Assembly (NCBI RefSeq): GCF_046707225.1
Contig: NZ_JBJKOP010000021.1
Location: forward strand, 1-19,560
DNA: 19,560 bases
Reading direction: 5' to 3'
Source: Caproicibacter sp046707225
Lineage (GTDB): Bacteria > Bacillota > Clostridia > Oscillospirales > Acutalibacteraceae
Part shown: positions 19,489 through 19,560 of the stretch, one piece after another
Numbering within the stretch: position 1 is the stretch's first letter
Layout: each line of letters opens with the position of its first letter
Translations under genes and position numbers: made by a program
The notes under the pieces: generated by a model
Databases searched by the model: none
The model's input: only the letters and a program-made list of their open reading frames with translations
Told to the model about the DNA's origin: nothing

Positions 19489-19560
19489 CTATGGACGTAC
19501 GAAAGAGTTGCCGGGCAGGGGAATCAGTCTCCCCTCTGAATAGTCCATCGGTGTCATCCC
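19489..19560 (-). CDS. C-terminal end of a gene running out of the window
   Basis: On the minus strand an open frame enters from the window edge and ends at TAG 19489-19491, 26 bases before the start region of the secreted gene. Its last residues read TPMDYSEGRLIPLPGNSFVR. TPMDY also occurs in the anchored protein at 13306, but the match is too short to infer relationship. It is probably the preceding member of the same operon. Only 23 codons are visible, so neither function nor reality is certain. Confidence 0.4.
   Translation of the reverse strand, partial: GMTPMDYSEGRLIPLPGNSFVRP

Noticed and set aside
1..19560. Mobile element genes, tRNA or rRNA in the window
   Set aside because: No transposase, integrase or recombinase motifs and no tRNA or rRNA sequence were found, so the AT-rich island cannot be tied to a known mobile element.

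Overview
The window reads as chromosomal DNA of a low-to-mid-GC Gram-positive anaerobe, most likely a clostridium of the Oscillospirales type. The reasons are strong AGGAGG-like ribosome binding sites, several TTG and GTG starts, a single-chain class II glycyl-tRNA synthetase, an aldo/keto reductase with two ferredoxin-like [4Fe-4S] motifs, an iron-sulfur flavodoxin-like reductase, and near-perfect sigma-A promoters. The placement is inferred from gene content; no rRNA is present. No tRNA, CRISPR array, transposase or integrase is visible.

Region 1 (1-577) has no gene I believe. It holds a 12-bp perfect stem and three ~110-125 bp copies of a structured intergenic repeat. A promoter then drives an MmcQ/YjbR-family gene (578-982). 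Region 2 (about 1.0-6.6 kb) is all on the minus strand and GC-rich: a small four-cysteine protein and a nitroreductase, a membrane-anchored GAF-like protein with a small arginine-rich partner, a [4Fe-4S] aldo/keto reductase, glycyl-tRNA synthetase, and a GtrA-family membrane protein. Region 3 (6.7-8.35 kb, plus strand) is an operon of three tandem paralogous four-helix membrane proteins of unknown function behind an exact TTGACA-N17-TATAAT promoter. It ends tail to tail with a minus-strand pair, a DDD-motif glycosyltransferase-like protein and a flavodoxin-family Fe-S reductase (8345-10425). Region 4 is dapB (10624-11451), which has its own exact consensus promoter and a ~163-nt leader with switch-like pairing.

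Region 5 (about 11.7-19.56 kb, all minus strand, clearly more AT-rich) is the unusual part: a tandem array of small secreted, lipoprotein, singly anchored and two-helix membrane proteins that I do not recognise. It resolves into repeats of one cassette: secreted protein, then a hairpin just before the next ribosome binding site, then an anchored protein or lipoprotein, then a ~100-residue two-helix protein. Copy A (17574-19463) and copy B (15852-17544) are nearly complete, but each two-helix gene carries a one-base frameshift and each secreted gene has lost a usable start. Copy C (12721-13214) is collapsed by deletions that fuse fragments of the three genes. Between B and C lie four more anchored proteins, two of them clear paralogs. 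The hairpin of copies A and C differs at two base pairs by compensatory changes.

The two secreted genes share an almost identical GC-rich signal-peptide sequence followed by unrelated AT-rich mature parts. This suggests recombination of mature domains onto a constant leader, or decay of an expanded locus of toxin-immunity or surface-antigen type. The function is unknown, and that interpretation is inference.
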